DNA from: Aquanectria penicillioides
Lineage: Eukaryota > Ascomycota > Sordariomycetes > Hypocreales > Nectriaceae
Assembly (NCBI GenBank): GCA_003415625.1
Contig: PYIU01000002.1
Coordinates: 1,922,001-1,986,000 of the forward strand
DNA: 64,000 nucleotides
Direction of reading: 5' to 3'
The notes beneath the pieces were generated by a model. The model did not search any database, was not told where the DNA came from, and saw only the letters and a program-made list of their open reading frames with translations. The translations under genes were made by a program, and so were the position numbers. Within the stretch, counting starts at the first letter, position 1. Every line of letters starts with the position of its first letter. This document shows positions 1-12,972 of the stretch, piece after piece.

Positions 1-33
1 TAAAATGCTTCGAAAGGGAACCTAGTTGCTTAC

Positions 34-226
34 CTTGGTTCGGGGTGCCACCAAGCACACCAGGGAAAGGAGAGTTCCAGACAGACTTTATCGAGGCTTC
101 ATCTGCCTGGCGTTTTTCCAGTCGCAAAAGTCGTTCTGCATGATTGCTTTGGGTGTATTGAACTTGCTTCAGTTCCATCTGTAGATTGTACAGATCCTCG
201 CGAGTGGCAGGGAATCGTGGATCCAT
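34..226 (-). CDS. 5' exon of an unidentified fungal protein (partial)
   Basis: The minus strand opens with an ATG at 226 and reads 64 codons before a canonical GTAAGC donor (exon ends at 34), so the rest of the gene lies left of the window. The peptide is hydrophilic and begins MDPRFPATREDLYNLQ. Residues 10-45 are rich in E, K, Q, R and L with spaced hydrophobics, suggesting a short N-terminal coiled coil, followed by a P/G-rich stretch (SPFPGVLGGTP). I do not recognise the family. The start is uncertain: CTAAC lies just upstream of the ATG, so this could be the second exon of a gene whose first exon lies further right. Confidence 0.5.
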
Positions 227-2726
227 CCCAGTTAGATAGAGGAAGACACAAACGCCGGTGAGCTGTTCCTGAAGAAATCGGACGAGAAAAAAAGGGAGCC
301 GAGCAGTTACACGAGGAATCCGGCAAGATGGAAATGGCCAAGACCTTGGGAAGGCAAAGGAAGGGGGAGGGCACTTCCAAGGGGCGAACTCTTGATGACT
401 CGTGATGATTCTCAGCACCTCATGGAACCACCAGTTGTATGCAAATTCTGAATTCTCAACGAGGTTGTTGGGCTCTTGCGACCTCGATCCCCAGGTATCA
501 GTTCACGAGGTCCACCTCCCCCGCCACATGGCCTGGCAGAGACCGAGACGTCCCGTGGCGACAAGGGGGCGATCTAGGAGAATCGCCGGATCGTGAATAG
601 CGTAGTTTCTTGATACAAATCAAATGGACGAACGAAAGATCGGAAATTAGTGTGGCGGGGCTGGTTTCGTGGGTGTGAGGTGTCGATGTTGATCGAAACG
701 ACTCCGAAATCGTGAATTTGGGGCAGGGCGTGGTTGTGAACCTCGGGCGTGGGATGCTGAGAGGCAGCGAATTCTTCGGATTGGGGTCGGCCGAGAAGAC
801 GGATGGGTGAGGTTGATGGTCGGGAAGCGGTGGATGGATCTGTGAGGCAAAGGTGGTGGTGGGTATTCGTGGGCTCTCGGTGGTTGACGAAAGGGGGTTT
901 CAACGATATTGTCGAGGCGTAAGAGGGACAGATGGCCGGCTTGCAGGGCGGCGGCAAAGGGCGCGGTGGCCGGACAGAGGGGGAGTGAGGGAGGGAGGAT
1001 GTTCAGACAGGAGGGGGGCTTCTCGTTGAGATGCAGTCGCCGGGGTGTAGCGATGGCCGTGGATCAAGGAACGGGCGCGGGGAGTGCCTGAGTGCGGGAT
1101 GGAGCAGGATATAAAGTTGGATGGATGGGGATGGGGATGGGGATGGATGGATGAGTGGACGTCTTTCAACATTGAGGAATGGCATGGATGGGGCCTTGGG
1201 CCGGCCGCGCTAACGTGGCGGTTGCTCTAGCGCCTGTGGCGTGTTGTCATCCGCTAACGCAGGCAGGGCTGTAGTGGGGGTCGAGGGTCCGGACGGGGAA
1301 CTGTTCAGGCACATGCCGGCCTCTGAACTGCAGCGCTTAGGCCGGGAGGCTTTGTGCGCTGCACCTTTTCGGCCGTGGCAGTCCAGCCATCTGCAATCGG
1401 CTTAGGAGAGCGAAGATGATCATCGCTGCCGCCAGAGGAATATCACCTTGGCCGTGTCGCCTCTTGGACTTTCTTGGACTTTCTGTGGTTCACACCAATT
1501 CCATCCCGGTCTCCAGCTCATCCTGCAGAAGAGCGGGATGGAAACCTGGACCATGACCATGACGTATCTCTCTCTACAAGTTGTGGGCTGGCTGGCCGGC
1601 AGGTCGTTTCATGCCACATGCCGTAAGTTATGCTATGCCGTATGTTGTGAGCAGCGTCATGGTGCCTGCAGCTGTGGCAACATTAGCATCGAATCACCTC
1701 CCATTTTAGCTTGAATTCGCGATGAGATTTTCGTAAAAAGAACATTCCTACGTACATGATAGGGGGCTGGGTTTCTGGGTAGAAGAGGACCCGTGTGGCG
1801 CTGTTCCAACGTGCGTGCCTGCGCTGACACAGACCGGAGAAGCCCGAGGGACGAGGTCGAGCCCCTTACTTGCCGAAGAAGAAACATGTGAAAGAAAATA
1901 ACAACAGAAGGGAGGGCCTAAATTCTGTTTTTTTTTTGTTTTTGTTTTTTCTTTCGTCATCGCCTCCGTCGTAATTCCTTCCTGAAGTTTCATCATGTCT
2001 CATCCTCTCGTTGTTTCTTTGGCTACCCGTTATCCTAGCTGAAGATGATGGTGGGTGGATCAAGTCACTTGACACTTACCCTTCGGAGGAAAAGAATAAA
2101 AAATAAAAGAAATTCGCTAATGGAAGAATTAATGAAAAGTTGAACTAAGGCTTGCGATAGGGTGGAGAAATAATATCTAAATTCTGCCATATCTGTGAAT
2201 TTTCGGAATCATCAGGTAATTAACGAAGAATTGATAACAAGCGGGCTTAAACACAGCACAGTAGTGGAGCCTCGATTGCCAGGGCTGCTTCAGCCAACGA
2301 TGCACTTATTAGTTCTGGTTGGCCGAATGGGGAGCTCCCGAAGGGGGCGGAGGTTTGATGAACTTCATCTTGTGACTGTGTGGTAGAAGACGATAGACTT
2401 CTTTGGTCCGTGGACCGAGTTGTAGAGAGACAACTTTTCGCGTTTTCGGGTCGAAACCTTCGACGTTCACATGTTAAATTTGGTATATTGCATCTAGGTT
2501 TGACCTGGTGGGAAGTGAAAAAAAAAATGCGGATGATGAACCATATCCAACTGATATTTTCCGATGACTGGTAGGTTGTATCTCACAGCGGAAAAGACTC
2601 TGTAGAAGAAGTTTATTAGAGATCTAGGGAGACTTCTAGGCTCTATCGCATATGAATCACGCTTGATGTCTGTATCCACAATCCCCCAACGGCCCTCTAT
2701 GTTCTCTTTGACCCTGAAAATGTTAT
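227..2726. other. Intergenic region, no supported gene
   Basis: About 2.5 kb between the 5' end of the left-edge gene and the 3' end of the esterase gene. Short ORFs on both strands show no domain, no intron logic and low-complexity composition. It probably contains the promoter and leader of the left-edge gene. The only structure I see is a small GGATGG/GGGGAT repeat near 1,118-1,153 and several short A or T tracts. Confidence 0.6.
1118..1153. repeat. GGATGG-type short tandem repeat
   Basis: Imperfect array of GGAT(GG) units, including three consecutive GGGGAT hexamers, lying in non-coding sequence upstream of the left-edge gene. Probably a simple microsatellite. Confidence 0.8.
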
Positions 2727-3697
2727 TCACTGAGTCTCACCCGTCAGCTCTCTCCAGTCGGGCAGGATCCATCCAGTGCGGTCGAGGTCCTCCAGTCCTT
2801 GCCACTCTTGGCCAATATGTGGGATGAGAGTATCGAAGAAAACCTTGTACGACTTTGCTGCCATGTGCAGCCCGTCAGGCAGAAGTTCATCAAGGCCGCC
2901 GGACTTTCCGTTCTCAGGCGAGCCCAGTACCGGTCCGCCAGGTTGGTAGTCACCCGGAGTCATCTCAATGGCCTTGTCCATGATGGCCTTCTGGAGGTCG
3001 ATGAGAACGGTGCCAGGGTTCTCTCGCGCCACTTGGCGGACCACCTCGCTGTAGGCTGCACTGTTGGCCGAGGTTCGAACCTCCTGCGAATGGCCTGCAG
3101 CGATGTTCAACCCTCTTGCCTTGAGTTGATCCAGAGGGGGCGGGGTGACGAGCAGGATTTTGGCCTTGTGAGCCGTGATGCGAGGGTGGTTGATAATCTT
3201 GGTAAGGTTCTCTTTGTATTGCTCAATGGAGACATACTGAGAGGTCGTAGGAAGGTCCAGAACAGCATCGTTTGCTCCGAAAAGAAGAATCTACCAGGCA
3301 ATGAGCCTAACGAGTACGACGACTGGAAAGGATCAAGTTGCTTACGAGGTAGTCTAGTTTGGGACCCGAGTCGCCATTGCGTTCTGGGAAGATTTGTGGG
3401 AGATACTCCAGCGCATGGGCCGAAGTCCATCCAGATAAACCACGGTTCACCACATCAAGGCGCCGCCAAAAGTCTCAACCAAGTCATCAGTCTCTTGATG
3501 TTGTCATACGCACCAGTTGCGCATACTTACGGTGCTGAAGCCTCGCCTGGAGGCAGAAGTCATCAAAAGTCTCAGTGGCGTGCTGGAACAGCGAATCCCC
3601 GAAAAGAACGAGCTGGGGATATGTGGACTGTCACAAGTAGAAAAGTTAGCCACATGTTGTGAGTTTTTCGAATGAGAGTAGTGTGCAGTACCGCCAT
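2727..3697 (-). CDS. SGNH/GDSL esterase, isoamyl acetate-hydrolysing (IAH1) type
   Basis: Four exons on the minus strand: 3692-3697, 3531-3627, 3346-3473 and 2727-3290, giving 264 aa. Family motifs appear in order: FGDSL near residue 11 (block I, nucleophile Ser), NRGLSGW (block II Gly), FGANDA (block III Asn), and DGLHM (block V Asp/His) near the C terminus. This layout matches IAH1-like esterases that cleave short-chain esters such as isoamyl acetate; substrate is inferred. There is no signal peptide, so it is probably cytosolic. Exon 1 is only six coding bases (Met-Ala) and its donor GTACTG is weak; it was chosen because it joins in phase to an exon giving MASTYPQLVLFGDSL. The other three introns have good GTAAG-type or GT-AG borders and keep phase. 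Confidence 0.85.
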
Positions 3698-4597
3698 AGT
3701 AGTCAAGAGCGTTCGAGGCAGTTGTGAGTACGAGTTGACGTTTGTTGCGGGATTAGTGAGTGGGGAGTTGACAAGTGAGTAAAATAGGAGCAGGCAAAGA
3801 TAACACCTCGCCGCTACCGTTTATTTAAAAGGCCAACAAGAACCAAACCGGTCATGTTGCGGCATCTTTGGGAGTCGTCCCGCCATCCCGTTGGCTTTGT
3901 CCCGCCGTCCGATGCGGGGGTTCCGCACCAATTACGCACCGTAAAACCCGACGCAGTGAAAGCCGATGTGGGTCGGTTGACGCGGGTTGTGCTTTTGGGC
4001 AACTGAAGCACCTTACGCAAGGCCGAGATTGTGTGAAGAAGCGCTGATTTTAGAGCCAATCACTTCCTGTTGTTGTCGGCGATTGTCGTGGCATCGTGGA
4101 TGATTTCCGTAATGAGTGCCGAGTTGGGCATGGGGATGGTTGTAGTCCAACAGCTTCTGTACTCGTGCTTAAACATTGTTTTGAGAAGAGCTTGTTAGAA
4201 AATGCAATAGACTATTGTAGCTATATCTGAGACACACAAATAAAATATTCCGTCCATGTCCAAAACTCGAGAATTATTGTTGATATGGATAACCAGGATG
4301 ATCAACAGTCACTGAGAAGAAACGTCCCTGCTTGAGACTAGGTACACAGCGACAATGACAAAATCATGGTGGAGCTCATGGTGGAGCTCATGGTGGGGTC
4401 GGCCGCCCCAAACCTGAATCCGCTCGCCTATGGGAACCTGGCCGGGCGGTCGTTATCGATAACAAAATTCCCGGTCCTTCATCTTTTTCCGTGCCAAAAA
4501 ATTTCGGCGCAGGCTTCACTTCCATGCCATGAAAGCGAAGTTGCATCGACATCCCCGCCAACAACCTCCAGCAGCCCGAGGTGCTGCGCTTGTCACA
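3698..4597. other. Intergenic region between divergent esterase and UTP10 genes
   Basis: About 900 bp shared upstream region of two divergently transcribed genes. No convincing ORF. It contains a 12-bp direct repeat (CATGGTGGAGCT, two full copies plus a partial third, 4365-4397) roughly 200 bp upstream of the UTP10 start. Confidence 0.6.
4365..4397. repeat. 12-bp tandem repeat upstream of UTP10
   Basis: Units CATGGTGGAGCT at 4365-4376 and 4377-4388, then a partial third copy. Non-coding; no function inferred. Confidence 0.8.
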
Positions 4598-7500
4598 ATG
4601 GCGACCTCTCTTGCTGCCCAATTGGCGCAGGTGGCCGCCAACTCCAAGTCCACCCTCAATGTCAAGGCGCAAAAGGCTGCCCATTCCAAGTCTTTGATCT
4701 GGGAGCCCCGAGTCGCCGCAACCCAGAGCTACCAAACTCTTTACACCACATGCTACCAGGGCTTCGAGGAGCTCTGCCAGCTCGATTCTCGATTCGCGCA
4801 GTTTCAGTCAACCATCTTCAGCGAGGAAAGTCAGAATGAGGACCGTACCCAACTTACCGCCGCCGAAAACCAAGAGTTGGACCGCCGGGTTGAAGCTTTT
4901 CTCCGCCTCGCTGGCAGTCGACTGAGGCTTATGCCTGCAATCAAGGCTATTGAGTGGTTGATTCGCCGATTCCGGTATGTCGCAATGTAATGAACATCTT
5001 GCCGCACACCTGCATTAACATTCGTTGTAGGATCCACGAGGAAAACACCAGCGCGCTGCTTCTGGCTTTCCTACCTTACCACTCTATCCCGGCTTTCGCA
5101 ACCCTTCTATCTATCCTCCCGACCAAGATACCCCATGATTTCCGATTCCTCGATCCTTATGTTCGCTCTGTTACTTCCCCGCCACGATCAGTTCTGGTTC
5201 ACCAGGCCATCCACCATCCTGCGTTCCTCACTCTCATCTCCGAGTACACCCTCGAGTCTTGTAGGATGCAGTTCAACTACCCTGGCTTGATCTCTTTCTG
5301 GGCTGGCATTATGACCGAGGCTGTGAGTGGTATTCTGGACAGGACTAGGTCTGGCAGGACCGCTGTGCAAAGCGAGAATGACCAAGCTCTTCTCCATCGC
5401 CTGGGTCCCATTTTTGCCGAGTCTTTGGTCATGAAGAAGGTCCCCAGCATCCAGATTGCGTCGTACATGGCGATTGCAGTGTTTGTGTCCAAGGGCAATT
5501 TGGAAGATGTTGCTGTGACAGCATTCATGGATCAGACCGTTTATGGTTGGTCCAATGAGACCGTCCGGCCTGCACTTGTTTGCCTGGCCATCCTCGCACA
5601 GTATCGATCTGCCAAGCAGATGAGCGGCAAAACAACCAAGGCCCTTATCAAAGTTTCGGATATTGGAAACCTCCTCGTCGAAATCGGCCAGGAGCGCCGA
5701 GTCGACAAGTTAGCAAATGGTCTTTGCCTAGCCCTGATTGAGCGACTAACGAAGAAGGGCGACTCACGTGGTCTTGCGACCATTATGGCCATCCTTAGTA
5801 GCGCCATCCTGAAGGAGAAGCAAATCGCTGTCATCTTCAAGTCTCTGATTCTGACGGCACACCGATTGAGCGACGATAATGACGAAGATGGTGCGCTTCG
5901 AAGGGAGCTTGGATCCGCTCTCATCACCCTTTCCCAGAATACCGGAAAGTCCGGTGACATTATCCAGTCCGTGATCGAGGAAGTGAAATTTGATATTGAA
6001 GAGTTGGAGATGAAGCTTGACCTTTCTTTCCGCTCCAGAAGACTACCAGAGGCTGCCAAGGACGACGAAATGACGGCCGATGAGTCCAAGACCCAAGAGG
6101 ACATTGGAGCTCTTTTGGACGAGCTGTCTGGCCGGTCAGAGGGTTTGTCCCACTGCCTCTTGCCTCAGCCTGCAGAAATCTTCGACGAATTTAGTCACAT
6201 CTTTTTCTCAATTGTCTCCGAGAAATCTCAAGATTCTGAGCTGCTCGCTAAGTTCGAGCAGATTCCCCAGCTACACCGTCAAATCGCCTTCAAGGACGGC
6301 ACTTATTTCAGCTTCTTCATTCGTATTTGGTGTGGTCCTTATCCAGCACTAGCACGTGTCGCAGCGTTGGACACGGTTAAGCGAAGACTTAAGAGCGGTG
6401 ATGCCGGAAAGACTGATCTTCAATCGTTGGTTCCATACTGTATCGCTGCCCTGAGCGATCCCTCCAAGCGAGTTCGCCAGTCTGCTGCCGATTTGATCGC
6501 CGTCGTTACCAACCTCTATGTTCCTCCAGTTCCATCAAAGGGGTTGACTACCTGGGGCGAGTCAGCCCTGTATGGCAAGTCCAAGGACGCAACAGCGCTC
6601 ACCCCAGATATCGTCGCCAAGATCCTCCACTTGCAAATTCTTCCCACTGTGGAGGAGTGTGTAATTGACCCCGAACACATCTCTGCTGTCCTCAGAACCT
6701 CGATTGAGCAGGGCAAATATCAATCGAAGCCCGATCCCTCTTTGGACAAGAAGGATCACCTGTCACAACCCGGAAGACTTTCACTCTTGACTTTCCTCAC
6801 CTCCCACATCGTCAACACACCCTTAATTTTGGTCAAGAGTCGACTTTTGAAGTCAGTTAATGAGGTCCGGGGAGTAGCTACTACCACAAGAACGCAGCTC
6901 CTCTTGCCTGCTCTACAATGGTGGGCCAGCTTGAGCGACGCCGAAGCCTCCCAATTGTGCACCTCCGAGCGACTTGACAAGTCCGAAATGGACACCCGGT
7001 TTGTCGATGTTGTGGTTCCCAACGATACCGCCGGACTGGACTTCTTCCTCAAGTTCCTACGAGATCCCGAGCAGAGAGAGAAGGCGGATCTCATTCGGGC
7101 TATCTTCGCCCGCATTCGAAAGATGTGGACTTCAATGAAGGCCGATGTCAAGTTTATGGCCGCTGAACAGTTGCTAGAGATCTCACAGGAGTCGGCAGGT
7201 TCTAACGACTCTGAGTCAATTGTTCCAGCTGAGGCTGGCGATCTGCTGAAGCAAGTTCGGTTGACCACTGACATCTTGTCCTTCTTCCTCGACTCGATTC
7301 AGACTGGAACCAAGATGATCACCGAGCCCCCACCAAACAAGAGACGCCGCACCAGCTCCTCGGACGGCAACAGGGGACTGATTACCCAAGTGACACCCGA
7401 GTTGAGCCAAGCTCTACGAAAGGTAACTTTCGTTCTGCAGTTGGTGGAAAGCTCCGAGCCCGTTGAGCACCCTGAGCTTTTGGATGGCCTCTTCACTGCC

Positions 7501-10111
7501 CTCTCTGAGCTCCAACACTTTAGAACAGTTGTTGGATCCGAGCTGGGTTACCTGCAGAACCTCATTCTTAGAAGCTTGCTGGCCATGATGCCTGCTTACA
7601 AGTCAAACAAGAAGCTCAAGATCGACAGCTCTGGCGGCTATGGCGACCTGCTTGTTAACTGCATTCAGAAGTCTTCTAGCCCTGTTGTTCAAAATGCTGC
7701 GCTTCTCTTGATTGCCAGTCTGGCTACTACCGCCCCAATCTGGTGCTTCATAGTGTCATGCCCATTTTCACCTTTATGGGGACATCTGTGCTCCGCCAGA
7801 GCGACGACTACTCTGCCCATGTTGTCTCTCAGACCATCAAGGAGGTCATTCCTCCTCTGATTGAATCTCTCCGACAAGGACAGAAGAGCCCCGTTGCTGG
7901 AGCTTCTGACATCCTGGTCAGCTTCACAACGGCGTACGAACATATTCCTGCCCACCGAAGACAAGGTTTGTTTGTTGCTCTCGTGGAGACTCTCGGACCT
8001 CAAGAATTCCTTCACGGCCTCATTAGTATGCTGGTTGATCGATACGGACCCAGTGATGCTCTTCTGCAGTTTGTTGTTGAACTACTTAACAACTTCAGTA
8101 TCGAGGCTCAGCTCGACACTCTTGTCAAGCTGCTTGACCTCATTGCTGACCTCTTTAAGTCGAAGCCTGGAATTTCTTTTGTTCTTCTTGGAATTACCGA
8201 AGATCGCAACAACAAGGACATCCAAGAGATTGCTCTCCGCCAGCTGTCGGCCTTCCCTAGCTTCTTGTCAAGTAAGAAGCTTAAGTCACAAATCGGAGAG
8301 GTCATGGAGCACGATGACATGCATGCTTCGAGAGTGCGCGAGCTTTACGCTACTCTGCTGGAGAACATTCTGGTTCTGGCCGATACTGTCAAGGCGACTA
8401 AGGGTCTGCATAACAAATGTGGCCATTCTCTCCAGAACCTCCTCAACCTCCTGTCTATCGGCGAGTTCATCAAGGCCGTGGAGAATCTCCTTGACCGACC
8501 TGATATGGGTCTCCGACAGAAGGTTCTGCGTGCACTCGAGGTTCGTGTTGAGCAAGAGAGCAATACCGACGCTGCTTCCAGATCAGTGCTGTTGGCCTTC
8601 CTGCCCCAGCTTACTGCCGGTATTCGAGAGTCCAGCGACATTCGCTACACGCACACGGCTGTCACTTGCGTGGACAAGATCGCAGAGAAGTATGGAAAGA
8701 AGGACATCGAAGCCGTTGTGGCAGCAGCAATTACGATTGCTGGCGAGCACTGCCTGGGACAGCCCGAGCAGCGCCTCCGAGTTATGGCTTTGTTGTGCCT
8801 TACCTCCCTGGTTGACGTCTTGCAAGACGCGATCATGCCAGTCTTGCCTACCGCTATTCCCCAGGCGGTGTCGTACCTGAACGATAGCATTGAGGGAGAT
8901 GAGGTGGACGAAGAGCTGCACGTCGCCAGCTACGGCTTCATTAGCTCCCTCGCGGAGCACCTTCCATACATGCTTTCTACATATCTCGATCGCATTTTTG
9001 AAGTCTCAAACAAGTCAGCTGAGCTCAATCTTGACGAAGAGACCAAGGAGAGCCGTGTTGACTGCCTTCACTTCTTGGCTAAGCAACTGGAGGCGAAGGA
9101 GATCTTCTCGGGTCTGGAACGAAACTGGAACGCCGCCAAGACTTCCGGATACTCTGTAAGTCTAACTGTCTACTTCGAGGTCGCAACGAGTACTAACTAT
9201 GATAGGCCGTTACCGAATATCTGGACGTACTGGGCCTGGCCATTGACAAACACAACAAGTCTAGCATCTCCAAGAACGCAGTACTGCTATCAAGCATCTT
9301 GAAGAACGTTTTCGACCTCAGACGCCAGGAGCATGCCAAGGGCGAACTGAGCGAAGAAGCATCGGAGAAGCTTAGCGCTATCGAGGAGAGCCTGAACGAA
9401 AAGGCATTGAAGATGATCTACAAGCTCAACGACGCTGCATTCAGACCTGTGTTTGTTCAGCTGGTCGAGTGGTCTGGGACCGGATTGGCCAAGGGCGACC
9501 GGGTTGGCCAATCTCTCCGACAATACACCGTCTACGGATTCTTGCATGCCTTCTTTGGCGGCCTCAAGTCTATCGTCACCAACTACGCTACCTACCTAGT
9601 GGACGATGCCGTCAAGATCCTTAAGACCGTCGACCTCAAGGTTGCCGAGGATCAAGCATTGTGGAGCAGGGTGCTTCAGACGCTGGCGCAGTGCTTTGAG
9701 CATGACCAAGATGACTTCTGGCAGGCCCCGGCTCATTTTGGAGCCGTTGGGCCGGTGATGATGGAGCAGTTCTCACATGCAGGATTGGTAGATGTTACTG
9801 AAGATCTGATCCCGGCCACGGTTGAGCTGGCTGCGGCCGCGGACTCGCAGACCCACCAGAAGGAGCTCAACTCGGCACTTCTCAAGCATCTGAGATCTGA
9901 GCAGACGGCCATGCGGCTGGCGGCTGTGAAGTGCGAGCAGGCGTTGACGGACCGCCTCGGCGAGGAGTGGTTGGCTATGCTGCATGAGATGCTTCCTCGG
10001 ATCAGCGAGCTGCAGGAGGACGACGACGAAGTGGTGGAGCGGGAAACGCATAGATGGATTGTTAAAATCGAAGGTGTTTTGGGAGAGAGTCTAGACGCCA
10101 TGTTACAGTAG
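4598..10111 (+). CDS. UTP10: U3 snoRNP / SSU processome protein Utp10 (HEATR1 family), with one apparent frameshift
   Basis: Large HEAT-repeat scaffold of the small-subunit processome (t-UTP/UTP-A complex), needed for rDNA transcription and 18S rRNA maturation in the nucleolus. Exons: 4598-4974, 5031-9155 and 9206-10111; both introns (56 and 50 bp) have GTATGT/GTAAGT donors and keep phase. The product is about 1,802 aa, normal for fungal Utp10. It starts MATSLAAQLAQVAANSK, the usual N-terminal motif, and ends with the conserved BP28CT-type region. The ATG at 4598 was chosen over an in-frame ATG at 4529 because family similarity starts there. At about 7,732-7,737 the frame moves by one: family text ends at ...ATTA in one frame and resumes as PNLVLHSVMPIFTFMG in the next, with no possible intron. 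One C appears missing from the C run at 7733-7736. Confidence 0.93.
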
Positions 10112-10698
10112 AAGGCGGACGGCGGACCAAGGGGAGTTGGGATTTTTGCCAGTCACATAAAAGGTATGACGCAACATAGGGGAAAATATAAAGCCAAAAA
10201 ATGAGACAACCATAAGCCATAAGCTCTGATAAGCCTTAGCCTTAGCCTCAGCCTGCGTTTTTGCATGTGCGTGACTCACCAAGCCTCGGGCTCGGGCGCC
10301 CGGGGGCCCGTGAGGATGGAGTCGACGGGCATCCGGAGAAGCCCGTGATGGCGAATCTGAATGAAGTCGGTGTTCCGATGAATTTTCGTGGCGATGAGGC
10401 TGACCAAGACAGAGCATATGACTGCTATCTATTTGACGTAGTGGGTTTAAAGTCTCTCCGGCAGTGGAGCCCGCGCAACTATAATTAGGCGAACTATTTA
10501 ATTCATGACATCAACAACAAGGGGCGAGCGATTGCGGATATTAGCTTTTACGACAAAATATCTCGTTCCGGCGCAAAGAAAAAGGCTCAGTTTGAAATTG
10601 TGATTCTCACTTGATTTCCTTTTTTTTTTTTTTTTTTTTTCCCTTTTCCCAAGTGAATTCTAGAGACTTTGTAATAGCCAGAATTTTGGGCTTTTACA
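10112..10698. other. Intergenic region UTP10 to NDH-2
   Basis: About 590 bp between the UTP10 stop and the NDH-2 start. It contains a T tract of about 20 bases at about 10,619-10,640, roughly 60 bp upstream of the next ATG, a common feature of fungal core promoters. No ORF is supported. Confidence 0.6.
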
Positions 10699-12375
10699 AT
10701 GGCTGGAATCGTTCGTCCTGAGACACGCATGTTGCTGCGGTTGAGTCGAGATTCAAAGGGCCTTGTTGTTGTTGGGACTCTCCGAGGTCGCAATTTACGG
10801 CTGGCTAGCACGGTCGCCAAGGCGGCGGCGACACTGGAAGGTGAGTCAATTGAGGGACTGTGAAAAGAACAAAGGGGGGACAAAAAAAATAAGAAGAAAA
10901 AGAGAGCATGTGCAATTATTCCAGAGGCATTTCGTTTCAAGGATTAATGCTTATTGCAGGCAGTTTTCGTATTTGAACATGGCAGCTTTGCGAGCAAAGG
11001 TCACTAACAAAACGACTTCTCAGGTGAAGCCAAGGAGCGCATCGTCGTGCTTGGTTCCGGATGGGCCGGATACGCCCTTGCAAGGACCCTTTCACCCTCC
11101 AAGGTGTCGCGAATTCTTATATCTCCTCGATCTCATTTCGTCTTCACTCCGCTGCTTGCGTCTACATCGGTGGGCACGCTCGAGTTCCGCGCCGTCATCG
11201 AACCCGTGCGCCGACTCGGACTAACAGAATTTCACCAAGGATGGGCTTCAGATATCGACTTCAAGCGCAAAGTAATCCGGGTTGAAGCTAACACGCGAGA
11301 TGAGGTGGCTCGCACGGGAGCCGAGGTGGAGAGGGGGCAAGAGTTTGAGGTCCCCTACGACAAGCTCGTCGTTGCTGTGGGATGCTACAGCCAGACCTTT
11401 GGAGTTGAAGGCGTCAAGGAGCATGCTTGTTTCTTGCGCGACGTGGGAGATGCTCGTGCCGTGCGTTTAAAGGTTCTCCAGGCGTTTGAAAAGGCTGCGG
11501 TTCCGACGCAGAGCGTCGAAGATCGCAAGAAGCTGCTGCATTTCGCTGTAGTTGGAGGCGGACCCACGGGCATCGAGTTTGCCGCCGAACTGCACGATCT
11601 GGTCCACGAGGACTTGGCCAAGATGTATCCGGAGCTTGTGAAGCACGTTGCAATCACCATCTACGACATCGCACCCAAGGTGCTGCCCATGTTCGACCAA
11701 AATCTCGCCAGCTACGCGACTGACGTCTTCCGACGCAACGGCATCCGGGTCAAGACGGAGCATCACTTGCAGCGCGTCCGGCGTGAAGGCGAGGTGCTGA
11801 TGCTCTCGATCAAGGAGGAGCCCGAAGAAGTCGGGGCCGGAGTCGTCGTTTGGAGCACGGGGTTGATGCAGAACCCGCTGGTGGGCAAGCTGCTCGGCCA
11901 GGAGATTGAGGGACTGGGCAAGATTGCCAAGGATCCCAAGACGGGCGGAATCGTCACAGATGCGCACCTCCGCGTGCAAATCCAATCGAGAGACAGCACT
12001 GGAACATTCACAACAACGCTGCCGGACGTCTATGCCATTGGAGACTGCGCCGTCGTTCAAGATCGAGCGCTCCCGGCCACGGCACAAGTGGCAAGTCAAC
12101 AGGCGGCGTATCTAGGCAAGCGACTGAACGCAAAGAAGGCTATGGACGCGAAGACGACAGAGCCGTTTCGCTTCCGCAACTGGGGCACCATGGCGTATCT
12201 TGGTGGATGGCGAGCAATTCACCAGTCGCAGTCTGACGAGCTCAAGGGCCGAGCAGCTTGGATTCTCTGGCGAACAGCGTACTTGACCAAGAGCATGAGT
12301 ATCCGCAACAAGTTGATGATTCCTGTGTACTGGCTCATCACATGGATTTTTGGCCGCGACATCTCGCGATTCTAA
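10699..12375 (+). CDS. Type II (rotenone-insensitive) NADH dehydrogenase, mitochondrial
   Basis: Alternative NADH:ubiquinone oxidoreductase of the NDE/NDI type: a single-subunit FAD enzyme passing electrons from NADH to ubiquinone without proton pumping. Exons 10699-10840 and 11024-12375, 497 aa; the 183-bp intron has a GTGAGT donor and an ACTAAC branch site. The first ~45 residues are rich in R, S, A and L and lack acids, fitting a mitochondrial presequence. Two Rossmann motifs are clear: GSGWAG (about 58-63, FAD) and GGGPTG (about 224-229, NADH), plus YAIGDCA, which contacts FAD. The C terminus (YWLITWIFGRDISRF) is the usual membrane-anchoring tail. No EF-hand insertion is seen. Whether it faces the matrix or the intermembrane space cannot be read from sequence. 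Confidence 0.93.
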
Positions 12376-12972
12376 GTATGAATTGTGAGGGATGAATGAG
12401 AGTCAGTCAACAAGGGACGCCCGCCGAAAGAATGAAAAAAAAAAAAAAATTTGGGGACGACGGAAAGCAGTGTATGAAATCTCTACTCTGGGGACGGGAT
12501 AGAAGCAATACTTGGCTTGCTGGACAAGATGAAAAAAAAAAGAATGAAAAAAACATGGAGGATTCGCTCAATGTCATAGGTGTTGTAGGGCTTACATAGA
12601 TTGATACCCTTGGACAGGGACCATGTTTTACTAGAGCCTTTTTTGTTGGCTTTTTATGATACAAGTAGACTTTTAGAACGATAGAGAAGGACGAGTTGAG
12701 TTCCATTATAAAAATAAAAAAATCTTTTTTTATGGTGAATATTCCTTCGAACTTGTATATATCGCATGCGACGAACATGGCCAGCAAGCCGAGTCGAGTC
12801 GTGGTGCTAAAGCCAAGATTGGCGAGATTTAGATATTAGACTACACCATGTCGTGATTGTGCCCTATCCGGTGTTAACTCACTCGCTACGCCAATTCACT
12901 CATCGCTCAACTCCACTCTTGACCTTGTACGAAACCACACAAAAGAGGGGAAAAAGAGAGAAAAAGAGAACA
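12376..12972. other. Intergenic region NDH-2 to THI6
   Basis: About 600 bp with several A or T tracts (for example A13 near 12,434). A purine-rich AG/AAAGAG leader lies just before the THI6 ATG. I looked for a thiamine-pyrophosphate riboswitch core (CUGAGA ... ACCUGA) and do not see one. Confidence 0.55.

Noticed and set aside
574..957. 127-codon minus-strand ORF upstream of the left-edge gene
   Set aside because: P/S/T/H-rich, no domain, and more likely the leader or promoter of that gene.
2799..3662. 287-codon plus-strand ORF
   Set aside because: Fully antisense to the esterase gene, whose GDSL, NRG, GAND and DxxH motifs are on the other strand; it runs through three of its introns.
7733..7736. 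Programmed ribosomal frameshifting in UTP10
   Set aside because: No slippery heptamer or known recoding in this family, and three other genes show the same one-base C/G-run loss.
7861..8880. 339-codon plus-strand ORF overlapping UTP10
   Set aside because: Out-of-frame shadow rich in S, L and R; the Utp10 frame in the same place matches the family.
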